In this document: piece by piece, positions 19,960 through 31,174 of the stretch
Numbering within the stretch: position 1 is the first letter of the stretch
Layout: the number at the start of each line of letters is the position of its first letter
Source of the DNA: Bartonella clarridgeiae ATCC 51734
GTDB taxonomy: Bacteria > Pseudomonadota > Alphaproteobacteria > Rhizobiales > Rhizobiaceae
Assembly: GCF_000518185.1 (NCBI RefSeq)
Contig: NZ_KI912398.1
Span: forward strand, 32,438-96,437
Direction: 5' to 3'
DNA: 64,000 nucleotides
The notes under the pieces: model-generated
Databases searched by the model: none
What the model was told of the DNA's origin: nothing
What the model saw: the letters and a program-made list of their open reading frames with translations, nothing else
Translations under genes and position numbers: made by a program

Positions 19960-20628
19960 ATGAACAGTAAATTAACATCATTGTGCCCAGAACCACCCCC
20001 AAATTGTAATCTGTGCCCTCGCCTAAACAACTTTATCGCCGATTGGCGTATTAAAGAACCCCATTGGCACAATGCACCTGTAAGTCCATTTTTTCCTCAT
20101 AAAGGAGCTGCAACAACACGCCTTCTTATTGTCGGACTTGCTCCTGGATTACGTGGAGCAAACCGAACTGGACGCCCTTTTACAGGCGATTATGCTGGTC
20201 ATCTCCTTTATTCCACTTTAAAAAAATTCAATTTCGCTCAAGGTACCTTTGCAGAAAGACCAGATGATACACTCGAGCTCATTGATGCAGCAATTGTTAA
20301 TTCAGTACGTTGTGTACCACCAGACAATAAACCCACTGGCGCTGAGATCAACACTTGTCGGCATTTTTTTTCACCTCTTTTAACAAACCTTCCTCAGCTC
20401 AAAGCTATTATTACTCTTGGTAGCATTGCTCATAACTCCACTATACGAGCTTTAAACGCAAAAATCGTAGTACACCCTTTTAGTCATGGAAAAGTCAGTG
20501 ATATCGGTAGATTACGTATTTTTTCAAGCTATCACTGTTCACGCTATAATACTAATACTGGCCGCTTGACAGATACTATGTTCCATCAAATCTTCCAAGC
20601 AGCAAGAATATATTTAAATCAATGTTGA
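19960..20628 (+). CDS. Uracil-DNA glycosylase, family 5 (UDGb)
   Basis: Iron-sulfur DNA repair glycosylase removing uracil and related deaminated bases. From ATG 19960 the product is 222 residues; a TTG at 19930 would add ten. The active-site motif GLAPGLRGANRTGRPFTGD marks family 5 (UDGb) rather than family 4. The cluster cysteines are visible in CNLCPRL near the N-terminus and in VRCVPPDN and NTCRHFF. The C-terminal motif is HPFSHGK. The site before either start is weak. It converges on smpB with 35 bp between the stops. Confidence 0.9.
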   Translation: MNSKLTSLCPEPPPNCNLCPRLNNFIADWRIKEPHWHNAPVSPFFPHKGAATTRLLIVGLAPGLRGANRTGRPFTGDYAGHLLYSTLKKFNFAQGTFAERPDDTLELIDAAIVNSVRCVPPDNKPTGAEINTCRHFFSPLLTNLPQLKAIITLGSIAHNSTIRALNAKIVVHPFSHGKVSDIGRLRIFSSYHCSRYNTNTGRLTDTMFHQIFQAARIYLNQC

Positions 20629-20663
20629 AATCTCTTAACAAAGATATGTAAATTTCCTCTCTA

Positions 20664-21140
20664 TTATCGATGCTTTCTCAAAAGTCGTGCTTTTTCACGC
20701 CCCCAATCACGCTTTTTTTCTGTTTCACGTTTATCATGAAGTTTTTTACCACGCGCCAAAGCAATCTCCAGCTTAACACGTCCTCGCTCATTAAAATAAA
20801 GTTTAAGTGGAGTAATAGTCATTCCCTCACGAGAAACTGCATTAAAGAAACGTGCCATTTCACGCTTTGAAAGTAATAATTTACGCAAACGACGTGCTTC
20901 GTGATTAAAACGATTCGCTTGCGTATATTCAGGAATATAAGCATTAATCAACCATAATTCCCCTTTCTCAAAGTTAGCATAACTTTCAGAAATATTGGCA
21001 TGATTGGAACGCAAAGATTTAACTTCTGTTCCTTGAAGAATAATACCGACCTCAAGAGTATCAAGAATTTCAAAATTGAAACGTGCTTTACGATTATCCG
21101 CAATAACTTTTCGTATTGATGCAGTCTTTTTTTTGTTCAT
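20664..21140 (-). CDS. smpB: SsrA-binding protein SmpB
   Basis: Binds tmRNA and delivers it to stalled ribosomes for trans-translation. 158 residues with the core [13 protein letters not shown] and the basic tail [26 protein letters not shown] (split at the K repeat), which inserts into the decoding site. The tmRNA gene is not in this window. It follows dapA by 18 bp on the same strand, as in many relatives. Confidence 0.96.
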   Translation of the reverse strand: MNKKKTASIRKVIADNRKARFNFEILDTLEVGIILQGTEVKSLRSNHANISESYANFEKGELWLINAYIPEYTQANRFNHEARRLRKLLLSKREMARFFNAVSREGMTITPLKLYFNERGRVKLEIALARGKKLHDKRETEKKRDWGREKARLLRKHR

Positions 21141-21158
21141 GGCTATTTCAACACCATT

Positions 21159-22043
21159 TTATTCTTTAATAAGACCTGCATGTTGCAAAGCAGCATCAAT
21201 AATTCTCTTTGTAGTATCCTCTAATGGAACAATCGGTAAGCGAACAGTATCACTACAAAGTCTTAATTTTGCAGTAGCATATTTAATACCTGCTGGATTT
21301 GGTTCAATAAATATTCCGCAATTGAGAGGAATTAAACGATTATTTAATTCTAATGCTGCATTATAATCACCACGATGACAAGCAGTATAAAGCTCTGCAC
21401 AAAGCTTTGGAGCAACATTGGATACAACTGAAATACACCCCACACCTCCATGTGCGCAAAAGCCTAACGCTGTTCTATCGTCACCGGAGAGCTGTATAAA
21501 ATTCTGACCACACTTTTCTCGTTGTTCACTCACCCGCTCAATTTTACCTGTTGCATCCTTAACACCAATGATATTTTTGAAGTCCTGATAAAGATTTTTC
21601 ATAGTTTCTACAGCTAAATCGACAACAGAGCGCCCAGGAATATTATAAATCACTATGGGAATAGAAACAGCTTTCGCAATAGTAGAAAAGTGAGCGTATA
21701 ATCCTCTTTGATTAGGCTTATTATAATAAGGGGTTACCACTAAAACTGCGTCTGCACCTACTTTCTCTGCATGCTGTGCAAGCTCTACAGCCTCATCTGT
21801 GCTATTTGATCCTGCCCCTGCAACAACAGGAACGCGCTTAGCAACCTGCTCAACACATAATTCTACAACTTTCTTATGTTCTTCATGACTCAAAGTAGCT
21901 GACTCGCCTGTTGTTCCAACAGGACTCACACCATGAATACCTTGTCCGATTTGCCATTCAACTAAATTACGAAACGACTTTTCATCAATAACACCATCTT
22001 CGTTAAACGGCGTAATCAATGCAGTTATTGCTCCCTTGAGCAT
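21159..22043 (-). CDS. dapA: 4-hydroxy-tetrahydrodipicolinate synthase
   Basis: Condenses pyruvate with aspartate semialdehyde in the diaminopimelate/lysine pathway, using the product of asd (also in this window) to feed peptidoglycan synthesis. 294 residues. Motifs visible: [14 protein letters not shown], the Tyr in VIYNIPGRS and the Schiff-base lysine in IIGVKDATG (about 161). Length and all catalytic positions are normal. It heads a dapA-smpB pair. Confidence 0.97.
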   Translation of the reverse strand: MLKGAITALITPFNEDGVIDEKSFRNLVEWQIGQGIHGVSPVGTTGESATLSHEEHKKVVELCVEQVAKRVPVVAGAGSNSTDEAVELAQHAEKVGADAVLVVTPYYNKPNQRGLYAHFSTIAKAVSIPIVIYNIPGRSVVDLAVETMKNLYQDFKNIIGVKDATGKIERVSEQREKCGQNFIQLSGDDRTALGFCAHGGVGCISVVSNVAPKLCAELYTACHRGDYNAALELNNRLIPLNCGIFIEPNPAGIKYATAKLRLCSDTVRLPIVPLEDTTKRIIDAALQHAGLIKE

Positions 22044-22304
22044 AATAAACTCCCGATAATGTTTAACTTTATTTTATTTCCAATAACCACCTCATTGTAA
22101 AACATAGTCTTGCTCTATAGCTGAAGCAAGTTGAATCTCATAAAGATCTTACAATATTAGTATTAGTCTATATTTTATACTTTATATCTTTGTATGCTGA
22201 ATATTTCCTAAAAACGCAACCAAGCCGTTAACATGTCTTTCACGCTTCTCTTTTAAAATTTATAAAATATTGCCTAAAAAGCAAGATCTAAAGGTCTTTC
22301 CTCA

Positions 22305-24419
22305 ATGCATATAATCCCTGTTCTCTTTTTCGTATCAATTTTTATTATACTCAAACTGGCAACTATAATTTCACTCTCAAATGCCTCAGCACAAGCAGTT
22401 TTTTTACCACAAAATGGACCAATCCCCTTGGTTCATCCTCATCCTCTTATCACCATAGAAAAACTTAAAAAACCTCTTGAGGCTATTCATCCTATAAATA
22501 ATAATATCCCAACAAGAATTAATATTAACAGTACCAACCAACTTAAATTCGGCTTAGATGCTCTTTCAAACAAAGATATTACAAAAACAATAGCCCTTCG
22601 CAATACAATGCCTCAAAACAGTCTTGATCGCCATATCTTAACATGGGCAATCAATACATCGTACCAAACGAATATACCAAGCTCTGAAATATTAAGTGCC
22701 ATTAATGAATTAAAAGATTGGCCAGGTATGAATATCATGCAACGTAATTTTGAACGTGCTTTCATTAATGAAAACGATTCTGCGCAAGCGATTATTCAAA
22801 AGTTTATTCACCACCCCCCCCTTACAGTACAAGGAATGGCTGCACTCACCAAAGCACTTATCATAACTGGGCAAACCACCCGTGCGCGACAAATCATCGT
22901 GCCATGGTGGTACACAATACAGCTCAACGCTCAAGAAGAAGATCTTATTCTTAAAAACGCAAGCGCTGCATTAAAATCTACTGATCATTTGAAACGTATG
23001 AAGATTATGCTTTATGCAAATCGTATTAACTCAGCCCAACGAGTTGCAAAATTAGCCCGTGCCCAATCCCTTTTTAATGCTTTTGCTGCTGTTGAAAAAA
23101 ATGAACCTCAAGCCGCACAAAAACTAAAAGCTGTTGATCAATCATGGAGAAAAGATCCTCTCTTACAATTTGCCAAAATTCGTTATTTTCGACGAACTAG
23201 ACAATACGATATTGCTGCACAACTCATGATGCAAGCACCACGAGATGCAATAAATCTTATTAATCCTGATGCATGGTGGAGAGAACGACGTATCCTTTCT
23301 CGCGAAATGCTTGATTTAAACAAACCTAAAATCGCTTATCAACTTGTTTCAGTTCATATTGGAGGGACACCTTCATTAGAAATTGATGCTGCATTTCACG
23401 CAGGATGGTATGCACTTCGATTTCTTCATAACCCCAAGATAGCAATGCGTCATTTTGCGCGTATTTCTCAACTCTCCTCTTCTCCCCTCTCAGCATCCCG
23501 TGGCTATTATTGGATGGGGCGAACAGCAGAAGCTTTAGGTGAACATAAAAATGCCCAACATTATTTTCATCGTGCTGCTCATTTTGGTACAACTTATTAT
23601 GGTCAATTAGCAGCTTCACGACTTAACAAAAAAAAACTTGAAATTCATTTTCCTAAACCAACAATAAATGAACGGCAAAATTTTAATGCACGAAAAGGTG
23701 TTAAAGTTATCCAAAGGCTTGAAGCTGCTGGCTATGCTAATCTCGCTAAAATTTTTTATAAAGAACTCAGCAAAACAATAGAAAATCCTGGTGAACTAGC
23801 TCTTTTAGCTGTTATGTCAGAAAAAAATGGCGACTATTATACCAGCCTTAAAATCGGTAAAACTGCTGTTTTTCAAGGCAAGGCCGTCAGTGCCCTTTCT
23901 CATCCTATCGGTGCTATTCCAACATCTGTCAATATTTCTGCAGTAAAAAAAGCACTCATCTATGCTATTGCACGCCAGGAAAGCGAATTTAATCCCATTG
24001 CTATATCAAAAGCAGGAGCTCAAGGTATGTTACAATTGTTGCCTACTACAGCAAGAGCTCTGGCCAACAAGCATTCAATTGCGTGGTCTCACAAAAAATT
24101 CAGCAGTGATGTCAGTTATAATACTATATTAGGTGTTCATTTTCTAAGCGAACAATTAGAGCGTTTTAACGGATCTTATATATTGGCTTTTATTAGCTAT
24201 AATGCAGGTTTCCGTCGTGCAAATGAATGGATAGAACGTTACGGTGATCCTAGAGGACAATCTCTTGATAAAGTTGTCGACTGGATCGAACGTATCCCTT
24301 ACACAGAAACGCGTAACTATGTGATGCGTGTTATGGAAAATTACGAAGTTTACAAAGCACGCCTCATTGGAACAATGGACATCAAATCTGATCTCGTTTC
24401 CGGCTACAAAAATCCGTAA
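22305..24419 (+). CDS. slt: Soluble lytic murein transglycosylase (Slt70-like)
   Basis: Periplasmic enzyme cleaving peptidoglycan glycan strands to anhydromuropeptides. The 704-residue precursor has a signal peptide (residues 1-30, cleavage near SNASAQA), a long helical superhelix domain (about 60-520) and a C-terminal SLT domain. The catalytic glutamate is in AIARQESEFNP near residue 556, followed by SKAGAQGMLQLLPTTA and FISYNAGF. An AAAGG site nine bases before ATG supports the start. A run of eight C at 22814-22821 inside the coding region is unusual in this AT-rich DNA. It is monocistronic. Confidence 0.93.
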   Translation: MHIIPVLFFVSIFIILKLATIISLSNASAQAVFLPQNGPIPLVHPHPLITIEKLKKPLEAIHPINNNIPTRININSTNQLKFGLDALSNKDITKTIALRNTMPQNSLDRHILTWAINTSYQTNIPSSEILSAINELKDWPGMNIMQRNFERAFINENDSAQAIIQKFIHHPPLTVQGMAALTKALIITGQTTRARQIIVPWWYTIQLNAQEEDLILKNASAALKSTDHLKRMKIMLYANRINSAQRVAKLARAQSLFNAFAAVEKNEPQAAQKLKAVDQSWRKDPLLQFAKIRYFRRTRQYDIAAQLMMQAPRDAINLINPDAWWRERRILSREMLDLNKPKIAYQLVSVHIGGTPSLEIDAAFHAGWYALRFLHNPKIAMRHFARISQLSSSPLSASRGYYWMGRTAEALGEHKNAQHYFHRAAHFGTTYYGQLAASRLNKKKLEIHFPKPTINERQNFNARKGVKVIQRLEAAGYANLAKIFYKELSKTIENPGELALLAVMSEKNGDYYTSLKIGKTAVFQGKAVSALSHPIGAIPTSVNISAVKKALIYAIARQESEFNPIAISKAGAQGMLQLLPTTARALANKHSIAWSHKKFSSDVSYNTILGVHFLSEQLERFNGSYILAFISYNAGFRRANEWIERYGDPRGQSLDKVVDWIERIPYTETRNYVMRVMENYEVYKARLIGTMDIKSDLVSGYKNP

Positions 24420-26675
24420 GCTCTCGTCTACTTCAAAATAGACCTTCTTCTATTTTTATTGCTAAGATATGATATAATAGCATTATATAAACGCCTTTCA
24501 AAATAAACAAACACAAAGCTAAACATGTTATTGTTATTTAATAGAGCATTTGATATAAAGTCGAGATATCTCTCCAGTTCATAGCGGAGATGTTTTTTAT
24601 CACTTTGTTTACCTAATTTTAAAGAGCATATTTTAGCCTTTACCTTTAAATAAATATCGATCTCTAATGCAGCAGTATGTTGGATAGTTTAGAGCCCTGT
24701 TATTTCAACTTTTGTATACCAGATTGCAATGAAAATGTTACATATACCGATTTGACTTATCTTTAAAAGAGAGAGACGTTAATGTGAAGAAAATATGATC
24801 AAATTAACAACCAATGCTCAGCTTCATCACCTTTTTGAACTCAGTTTTACGGTTTTCAGAATTACCTAAAGCAATATTTTTCAAATAATGGAGATTACCA
24901 CTAGCTTTACACTTTCTTCTTTTCGCATTCTTTAATAGGATAATATCCCTCGCGAAAAAACATTGCATAACTAATTTACGAAAATCTGTTTAAAAGATAT
25001 CTATACTTGCTCTTAAGCTTATTTCTTGGCATCATCCATAGAAAATATAAGAAAAAATCAACTGAGTTCCACCATCTTTACGATTATAAACAAAAATCAA
25101 CACCATCATTATTTTAATTTTTATTCACTCACAATATTGTGACTGCTCTTGTATATATAAGGTACTTTTCCTTTGTATAATCTATTGATTTTATTTATCT
25201 TATTTAATTTAAGAGAATAGGTTTTTTACATTTTCTTCTACACTACAATGTTCTTCTACAATGTATTACGAATCAACATCTCTTTTCGAATTGTTTTTCT
25301 GTTTTTGTAAATTCTTTAATCTTTGTGACTTGATCTTTTGAACATAATTCTTTTTCAAGTTCAACAATAACCCAACAATTAAATCAAAAGAAATTATTGT
25401 ACCTTAAATTATTAAAATCCAGATAGACAAAAGTATTTTAAATAAACACTTTCACAAACAGTTCCCCCCTCATGAATATATAAAGAAGATGCAAAGCCTT
25501 ACATTTTTAATAGCAAAAACATATCGTTCTCAACAACTTATTAGCCCTATATCTTCTACTTGTTGATATGAGGACATTTTCAGCGAATTTATTAAAATTC
25601 TTCTCATCAAGATTCTCATATTCGCTTAGTGAAAGACGAAGCTTGGCTTTGTCCACAATTCATACAAAAGCTTTGATTTCTTTGTAAAGTGAAAAATTGG
25701 TATTTAAGCTGTTTATCCGATTTCCTTCTGAGAATTTAAAAATATTTCGCACTGCTTGGCTAGGCATTTTTACCACTTGTTCGGAATCTTCTTGTGTAAT
25801 AAGAACATTTTCAAAATTTTCTAACATTGAAGCTGTAATAGCGGCATCGACTACCTTATAGGATGCTTGTAATTCTTCTGGTACAAAATATATAGAATTA
25901 GGAGTTGAATATTTTTTATTTATTTTCTCTAATTTTATTCAAATTATGTAAGAGTTATTTATTGTTTTCATAATAAAAATACATAATATTAATGCATAGA
26001 TTATTTTAATTATTATCAACATGTTTTTTTATAATAAAAAATGAATTTTAGTAAAATCTTTCTTTTAATAAAAAGAGAAAGTATATATAATTATAATAAT
26101 TTTATTTATCTTTATTAAATCATTATTATTGATATGTTAAAAATTTAATCAATAAAAAATATTATTACATATTTAGAGAACAACATTATGAATGATTGTT
26201 GCTTCGATAAAAATATTGAGATGGAAATCAAGCGATAAAAAAGCGAGGGATAAAGGAGAAAAACATAATAAAATCAATAACTGTAAAATCTCTCATCTTT
26301 ATAATAAAGTATTGATTTTATTGTTATTTATTTTACCTATTGTATTTAAACGCCCCATAAAAGGATCGTAAAATTCTTTCTCAAATGATTTATAACCCAT
26401 TAATCTCTCTTATGACGTGTAGATAAGTGGTTTTATTTGATGTAAAAAAGAGAGCTTGAAATAAAAAACATTGCTCCATTAGGTGCTCTTATTCAAAGAG
26501 AATATATTTCTATTCATTGTATCAAAATTGCATCTCTCACTTCACTAATTGCTTGCACCACTTATATATTTCAGAATAAAGACAATATCTGCATTTCTGT
26601 GTATCATAGACAAACTTATAAGTATAATAACTTAAAAGAAAATTCGTATCTTACTAATAGAGATAGGATTGCAAA
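24420..26675. other. 2.2-kb non-coding region with decayed gene fragments
   Basis: No intact gene between slt and alr. The sequence is AT-rich and stop-dense, except for minus-strand remnants described separately (25276-25386 and 25507-25938). In relatives alr usually follows dnaB; I see nothing resembling DnaB here. The stretch 25930-26180 is almost pure A/T. Confidence 0.6.
25507..25938 (-). pseudogene. Unidentified broken gene
   Basis: On the minus strand one frame stays open for 92 codons (25938-25663), meets TGA at 25660-25662 and continues for another 50 codons to TAA at 25507. The translation looks protein-like (FVPEELQASYKVVDAAITAS, then MLENFENVLITQEDSEQVVK; after the stop KLRLSLSEYENLDEKNFNKF). 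No good start codon precedes it. A further minus-strand open piece at 25276-25386 (IVELEKELCSKDQVTKIKEF) may be its C-terminal part. I do not recognise the family. Confidence 0.55.
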
Positions 26676-27800
26676 ATGGACAAATCCGTTGCTTATGAAA
26701 CAAATGCAACACTCCCCTACGCTGCTGCCATAGCAACTATTGATATTGGTGCAATTGTCGCTAATTATAAAACCTTAGCCCGACGCGTTGCTCCTATAGA
26801 ATGTTCAGCTGTAGTAAAAGCTGATGCTTACGGATTAGGAGCTGAAAAAATAGCCCCCGCACTTTATCAAGCTGGTTGTCGTACTTTTTTTATTGCTCAT
26901 CTTAAAGAAGCACTTCAACTAAAAGCTATTTTACCACAAAATGTCACCATTGTCCTTCTGAATGGTATTCCCCTTACTGCAGAAGAATTTGTAGCTCAAG
27001 CTGGTATTGTCCCTGTTCTTAATTCTTGGCATGCAATTGAAAGCTGGCAAATGCATTGTCAAAAAAATGGTAAAAAATTTCCAGCAGTCGTTCAAATTGA
27101 TACAAATATGAATCGACTAGGACTTGATCAAGAAGAGCTACAATGGCTAATCCAAACCCCTACTCTCTTCGAAACAGCAGACATAAAATACATTATCAGC
27201 CACCTTGCTAATGGAGATGATATAACACACACATCCAATTGTGCCCAAAAAAACGCTATGAAAACAGCACTTGCACAACTTCCTGCCTGTAAAGCCTCCC
27301 TTGCTAATTCTGGAGGAATCTTCCTTGGCCCAGACTTTTATTTTGATCTTGTTCGTCCAGGTATTGCACTTTATGGAATTGATCCCCATGGAAAACATCC
27401 CACATCTCTTAAATCTGTTTTAAAACTTAAGGCTCAAGTTATTCAGAGCCGTTATACTGAAGCAGGAACTCCTGTTGGTTATGGAGGAAGTTTTATCACC
27501 CAGCAACCAAGTATTCTCACAACCATTTCTATTGGCTACGCTGATGGCTGGCTACGTAACCTTTCTAACAAAGGTTCGGTTTATTTCAATGGATACAAAC
27601 TACCAATCATTGGACAAATCTCTATGGATTCTATTATCGTTGATGCAACCAATCTTAAACATAAAAAACCGAAACGAGGCGATTGGGTAGAGCTTATCGG
27701 AATACATCAAACTATTGAAAATGTTGCTGCAGATGCTGGTACCATTCCTTATGAAATTCTTACCTCGCTCGGTTCTCGTTATAAACGTATATACATTTAA
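26676..27800 (+). CDS. alr: Alanine racemase
   Basis: PLP enzyme interconverting L- and D-alanine for peptidoglycan. 374 residues. The PLP lysine is in SAVVKADAYGLGA (Lys48); the opposite catalytic tyrosine is in TPVGYGGSF (about 266); QISMDSIIVD is the C-terminal domain motif. AGGAT lies seven bases before the ATG. It stands alone, with decayed DNA upstream, so its promoter must lie within about 200 bases before 26676. Only one alr-type gene is in the window. Confidence 0.96.
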   Translation: MDKSVAYETNATLPYAAAIATIDIGAIVANYKTLARRVAPIECSAVVKADAYGLGAEKIAPALYQAGCRTFFIAHLKEALQLKAILPQNVTIVLLNGIPLTAEEFVAQAGIVPVLNSWHAIESWQMHCQKNGKKFPAVVQIDTNMNRLGLDQEELQWLIQTPTLFETADIKYIISHLANGDDITHTSNCAQKNAMKTALAQLPACKASLANSGGIFLGPDFYFDLVRPGIALYGIDPHGKHPTSLKSVLKLKAQVIQSRYTEAGTPVGYGGSFITQQPSILTTISIGYADGWLRNLSNKGSVYFNGYKLPIIGQISMDSIIVDATNLKHKKPKRGDWVELIGIHQTIENVAADAGTIPYEILTSLGSRYKRIYI

Positions 27801-27998
27801 ATTTTCAAATTCTCATAAAAAAACAAATTAATAACACTCACTCATTATCTAAATATCAGTATTATAAGCATGATTTTCGAGATTTTTAATAAATTTGACC
27901 ATAAAGTAACCACGATTAGTCTCAAAAATTGAAATAAATTATACTCAACCCAACATACTTTATATAGGTTTGTATTATTGAATCATAAACGAATAAAT

Positions 27999-30803
27999 TT
28001 AAAACGTGTTCACTAATGGTGGGCAAGAACAAATTAACATTCTATCACCAGAAACATTGTCAATACGTGAAACAGGTGGCCAATATTTATTTGCTGGATC
28101 AAGGTAAGGATTAGGAAAAGCAGCTTCTTTTCGTGAATAAACCCGTTTCCAATTGTCATCTAAAGTATCTGCTAACGTATGCGGTGCATTCACCAATGGA
28201 TTATCGTCTTTTGGCCAAATACCTGCACCAATTTTCTTAGACTCTTCAGCAATAGATAACAAAGCATCACAAAGACGATCAATCTCTGCTTTCGGTTCTG
28301 ATTCAGTTGGCTCGATCATCAAAGTTCCAGGAACTGGAAATGACATTGTTGGTGCATGAAATCCATAATCAATGAGACGTTTTGCAATATCATCAACACT
28401 GATTCCATATTGCTCTTTCAGCGACCGTGTATCCACAATACATTCATGTGCAACACGTCCACGTTTACCCCGATAAAGAATAGAATAAGCCTTTGAAAGC
28501 CGCTCAGCAACATAATTAGCATTTAATATTGCTACCTGTGTTGCACATTTTAATCCATCAGCTCCCATCATCCGAATATACATCCATGTAACCACTAAAA
28601 TAGAAGCACTTCCGTAGGGAGCTGCCGAAACGGCATGCGTCGTCTTATCTTGTTCATGGCCAGGTAAAAATGGTTTTAAATGCATTCCGACACCAATCGG
28701 GCCAACACCAGGTCCTCCACCACCATGGGGAATCGCAAATGTTTTGTGAAGATTCATATGACAAACATCTGCCCCCATATCCGCGGGACGTGCGAGACCT
28801 ACAAGTGCATTTAAGTTAGCTCCATCGAAATAGACCTGCCCACCATTTTCATGAATAATGGCGCAAATGTCCTTAATGTTTTCCTCATATACACCATGTG
28901 TTGAAGGATAAGTAATCATCAAAGCTGCCAAATGAGTCTTATGCAATTGTGCTTTTACTTTAAGATCATCAATATCAACATCACCATCACTTAAGCATTT
29001 CACTACTACAACTTCCATCCCTGCCATATGTGCTGAAGCTGGATTGGTTCCATGTGCTGATGCAGGAATAAGACAAATATTACGTTGACAATCACCGCGA
29101 GATTGGTGATATCGGCGAATAGCTAAAAGTCCAGCATATTCACCCTGAGCACCAGAATTTGGCTGGAAAGAAACTTGAGCAAACCCTGTAATTTCACACA
29201 ACCATTCATTTAACTGGCTCATCATTTCCTGATATCCTAATACATCATCTTTAGGTGCAAAAGGATGTATATTAGCCACTGTAGGCCAACTCACAGGTAT
29301 TAACTCAGCGGCAGCATTGAGTTTCATTGTACAAGAACCAAGTGGAATCATCGCTCGATCCAGCGCTAAATCCTTATCTGATAAGCGACGTAAAAAACGC
29401 ATCATATCCGTTTCTGAATGCACTGCATGAAAAAATGACTGTGAAAGAAAATTAGCATCCCGCCTTTTACCCAAAAGCCGTGCAGCAGTTTCATCAGGTA
29501 ATTGTGCATTAAAAAGCCGTGCTAAAGCAATAGCATCTTCTTCTGTTGACAGTTCATCAAAATTGATCCCAACCCAATCATCGTCAAAAATACGCACAAG
29601 CCGCCCACCCATTTCTGCTTGATCCGCAATATCTTGAGCTCTTTTCTCAACAAAAACACTAATACAATCAAAAAAATGTTCACCCTCACAACGCACACCC
29701 GCTGCTTCTAAGCCAGCAGCGAAACGACATGTTAAACGGTGAACACGTTTGGCAATTTCCTGTAAGCCTTGTGGTCCATGCCAAATAGCATAAGCCACCG
29801 CCATATTAGCCAACAAAGCCTGTGCAGTACATATATTCGACGTTGCTTTATCACGTCGAATATGTTGTTCACGCGTTTGCAATGCTAATCGAAAGCCAAT
29901 ACGCCCTTTCGTATCCGTTGATTGCCCAACAATACGCCCAGGAATTAAACGCATTAAGGAATCACTTACTGCAAGATAGCCTGCATGAGGACCACCAAAA
30001 CCCATTGGAACTCCATAACGCTGCATAGAACCAACAACAATATCAGCACCCCATTTTGCTGGTGCTTCCATAAGAGTAAGAGCTAAAGGATCTGCAACAA
30101 CAATAACCAGAGCACCTTTCTCCTTTGCTTCTTTAATGACTTCACTGTAATTATTAAAGCATCCCCTTGTATCTGGCCAAGGCAGAACAACAGCAGCTGT
30201 ATCAGAACAAATTTTGCTCTTTTCATTCATGTGAATGCCCTGTGTTTCAGCACGTGTCTTCGCAACACTCAATGTTTGAGGATGCAAAAAGCCCTGAATC
30301 GAAATTTTTGTTTTTTTCTCACGTGCAAAGCGAACAGCCACCGCATTGGCTTCAGCTAAAGCCGTTGCCTCATCAAGAAGTGAAGCAGCAGCAATAGGTA
30401 ATCCAGTCAATTCACTTACTAATGTCTGAAAATAAAACAAAAGCTCTAAACGGCCTTGGCTAATTTCTGCCTGATAGGGTGTATAAGCAGTATACCAAGC
30501 TGGATTTTCAAAAAGATTACGTAAAATAACAGGCGGTACAAATGTTCCATAATAGCCTTGCCCAATAAAACTCTTCCGCACATGATTGCGTTCCATAATC
30601 TCCGATAATTCTTCTAAAGCTTGCGCTTCACTTGCCGCTTCTGGCAAATTAAGCGACCGTTTCAAATGAACAGACTGGGGAACAGCCTCAGAAACTAATG
30701 CTTCCACTGAATCAAGTGCTAACACACCAAGCATTTTTTGTATTTCATCAGGTCGAAGCCCAATATGTCTAGAAACAAAACGATGTTCTTCCATGACGCT
30801 CAC
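27999..30803 (-). CDS. gcvP: Glycine dehydrogenase (decarboxylating), P protein
   Basis: PLP-dependent P protein of the glycine cleavage system: decarboxylates glycine and passes the aminomethyl group to the lipoyl arm of GcvH. The 934 residues form the fused two-half (alpha/beta in one chain) type. The PLP lysine is in [19 protein letters not shown] in the C-terminal half. The N-terminal half has [15 protein letters not shown] and [17 protein letters not shown]. It overlaps gcvH by four bases and ends the gcvTHP operon. Confidence 0.97.
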   Translation of the reverse strand: MSVMEEHRFVSRHIGLRPDEIQKMLGVLALDSVEALVSEAVPQSVHLKRSLNLPEAASEAQALEELSEIMERNHVRKSFIGQGYYGTFVPPVILRNLFENPAWYTAYTPYQAEISQGRLELLFYFQTLVSELTGLPIAAASLLDEATALAEANAVAVRFAREKKTKISIQGFLHPQTLSVAKTRAETQGIHMNEKSKICSDTAAVVLPWPDTRGCFNNYSEVIKEAKEKGALVIVVADPLALTLMEAPAKWGADIVVGSMQRYGVPMGFGGPHAGYLAVSDSLMRLIPGRIVGQSTDTKGRIGFRLALQTREQHIRRDKATSNICTAQALLANMAVAYAIWHGPQGLQEIAKRVHRLTCRFAAGLEAAGVRCEGEHFFDCISVFVEKRAQDIADQAEMGGRLVRIFDDDWVGINFDELSTEEDAIALARLFNAQLPDETAARLLGKRRDANFLSQSFFHAVHSETDMMRFLRRLSDKDLALDRAMIPLGSCTMKLNAAAELIPVSWPTVANIHPFAPKDDVLGYQEMMSQLNEWLCEITGFAQVSFQPNSGAQGEYAGLLAIRRYHQSRGDCQRNICLIPASAHGTNPASAHMAGMEVVVVKCLSDGDVDIDDLKVKAQLHKTHLAALMITYPSTHGVYEENIKDICAIIHENGGQVYFDGANLNALVGLARPADMGADVCHMNLHKTFAIPHGGGGPGVGPIGVGMHLKPFLPGHEQDKTTHAVSAAPYGSASILVVTWMYIRMMGADGLKCATQVAILNANYVAERLSKAYSILYRGKRGRVAHECIVDTRSLKEQYGISVDDIAKRLIDYGFHAPTMSFPVPGTLMIEPTESEPKAEIDRLCDALLSIAEESKKIGAGIWPKDDNPLVNAPHTLADTLDDNWKRVYSRKEAAFPNPYLDPANKYWPPVSRIDNVSGDRMLICSCPPLVNTF

Positions 30804-31168
30804 CCAATCAGCGCACGATAAGCAGTTTCATCTAATAACTCATCAAGCTGCGTTTTATCCTGTATTCTCATTTTCCATAGCCAGCCTTCCCTCTCGGCTT
30901 GCTGGTTCACCAATGCAGGATCATCTGCTAAAGCTTTATTACTTCCAATCACTTCTCCATCAATAGGTGCATAAACATCTGAAGCTGCTTTAACTGATTC
31001 AACAACAGCAGCTATATCCCCTTTAGAAAAATGTGTTCCGCTCTGCGGCAAATCAACAAACACTAAATCACCTAACTGCTCTTGAGCATGATTGGTAATT
31101 CCAACTGTAGCGATCTGCCCTTCAACACTTATCCATTCGTGATCTTGCGTAAAATAAATTTCAGACAT
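30800..31168 (-). CDS. gcvH: Glycine cleavage system H protein
   Basis: Lipoyl carrier that shuttles the aminomethyl intermediate among GcvP, GcvT and lipoamide dehydrogenase. 122 residues with the lipoylation lysine in [18 protein letters not shown] (Lys60) and the usual DHEWI N-terminus. It sits between gcvT (6 bp upstream) and gcvP (4-bp overlap), so equal translation of the three is likely. Confidence 0.97.
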   Translation of the reverse strand: MSEIYFTQDHEWISVEGQIATVGITNHAQEQLGDLVFVDLPQSGTHFSKGDIAAVVESVKAASDVYAPIDGEVIGSNKALADDPALVNQQAEREGWLWKMRIQDKTQLDELLDETAYRALIG

Positions 31169-31174
31169 AGAAAA

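Noticed and set aside
24568..24597. Possible terminator after slt
   Set aside because: Only a five-base stem (TCTCC/GGAGA) before a T run; too weak and about 150 bases from the stop.
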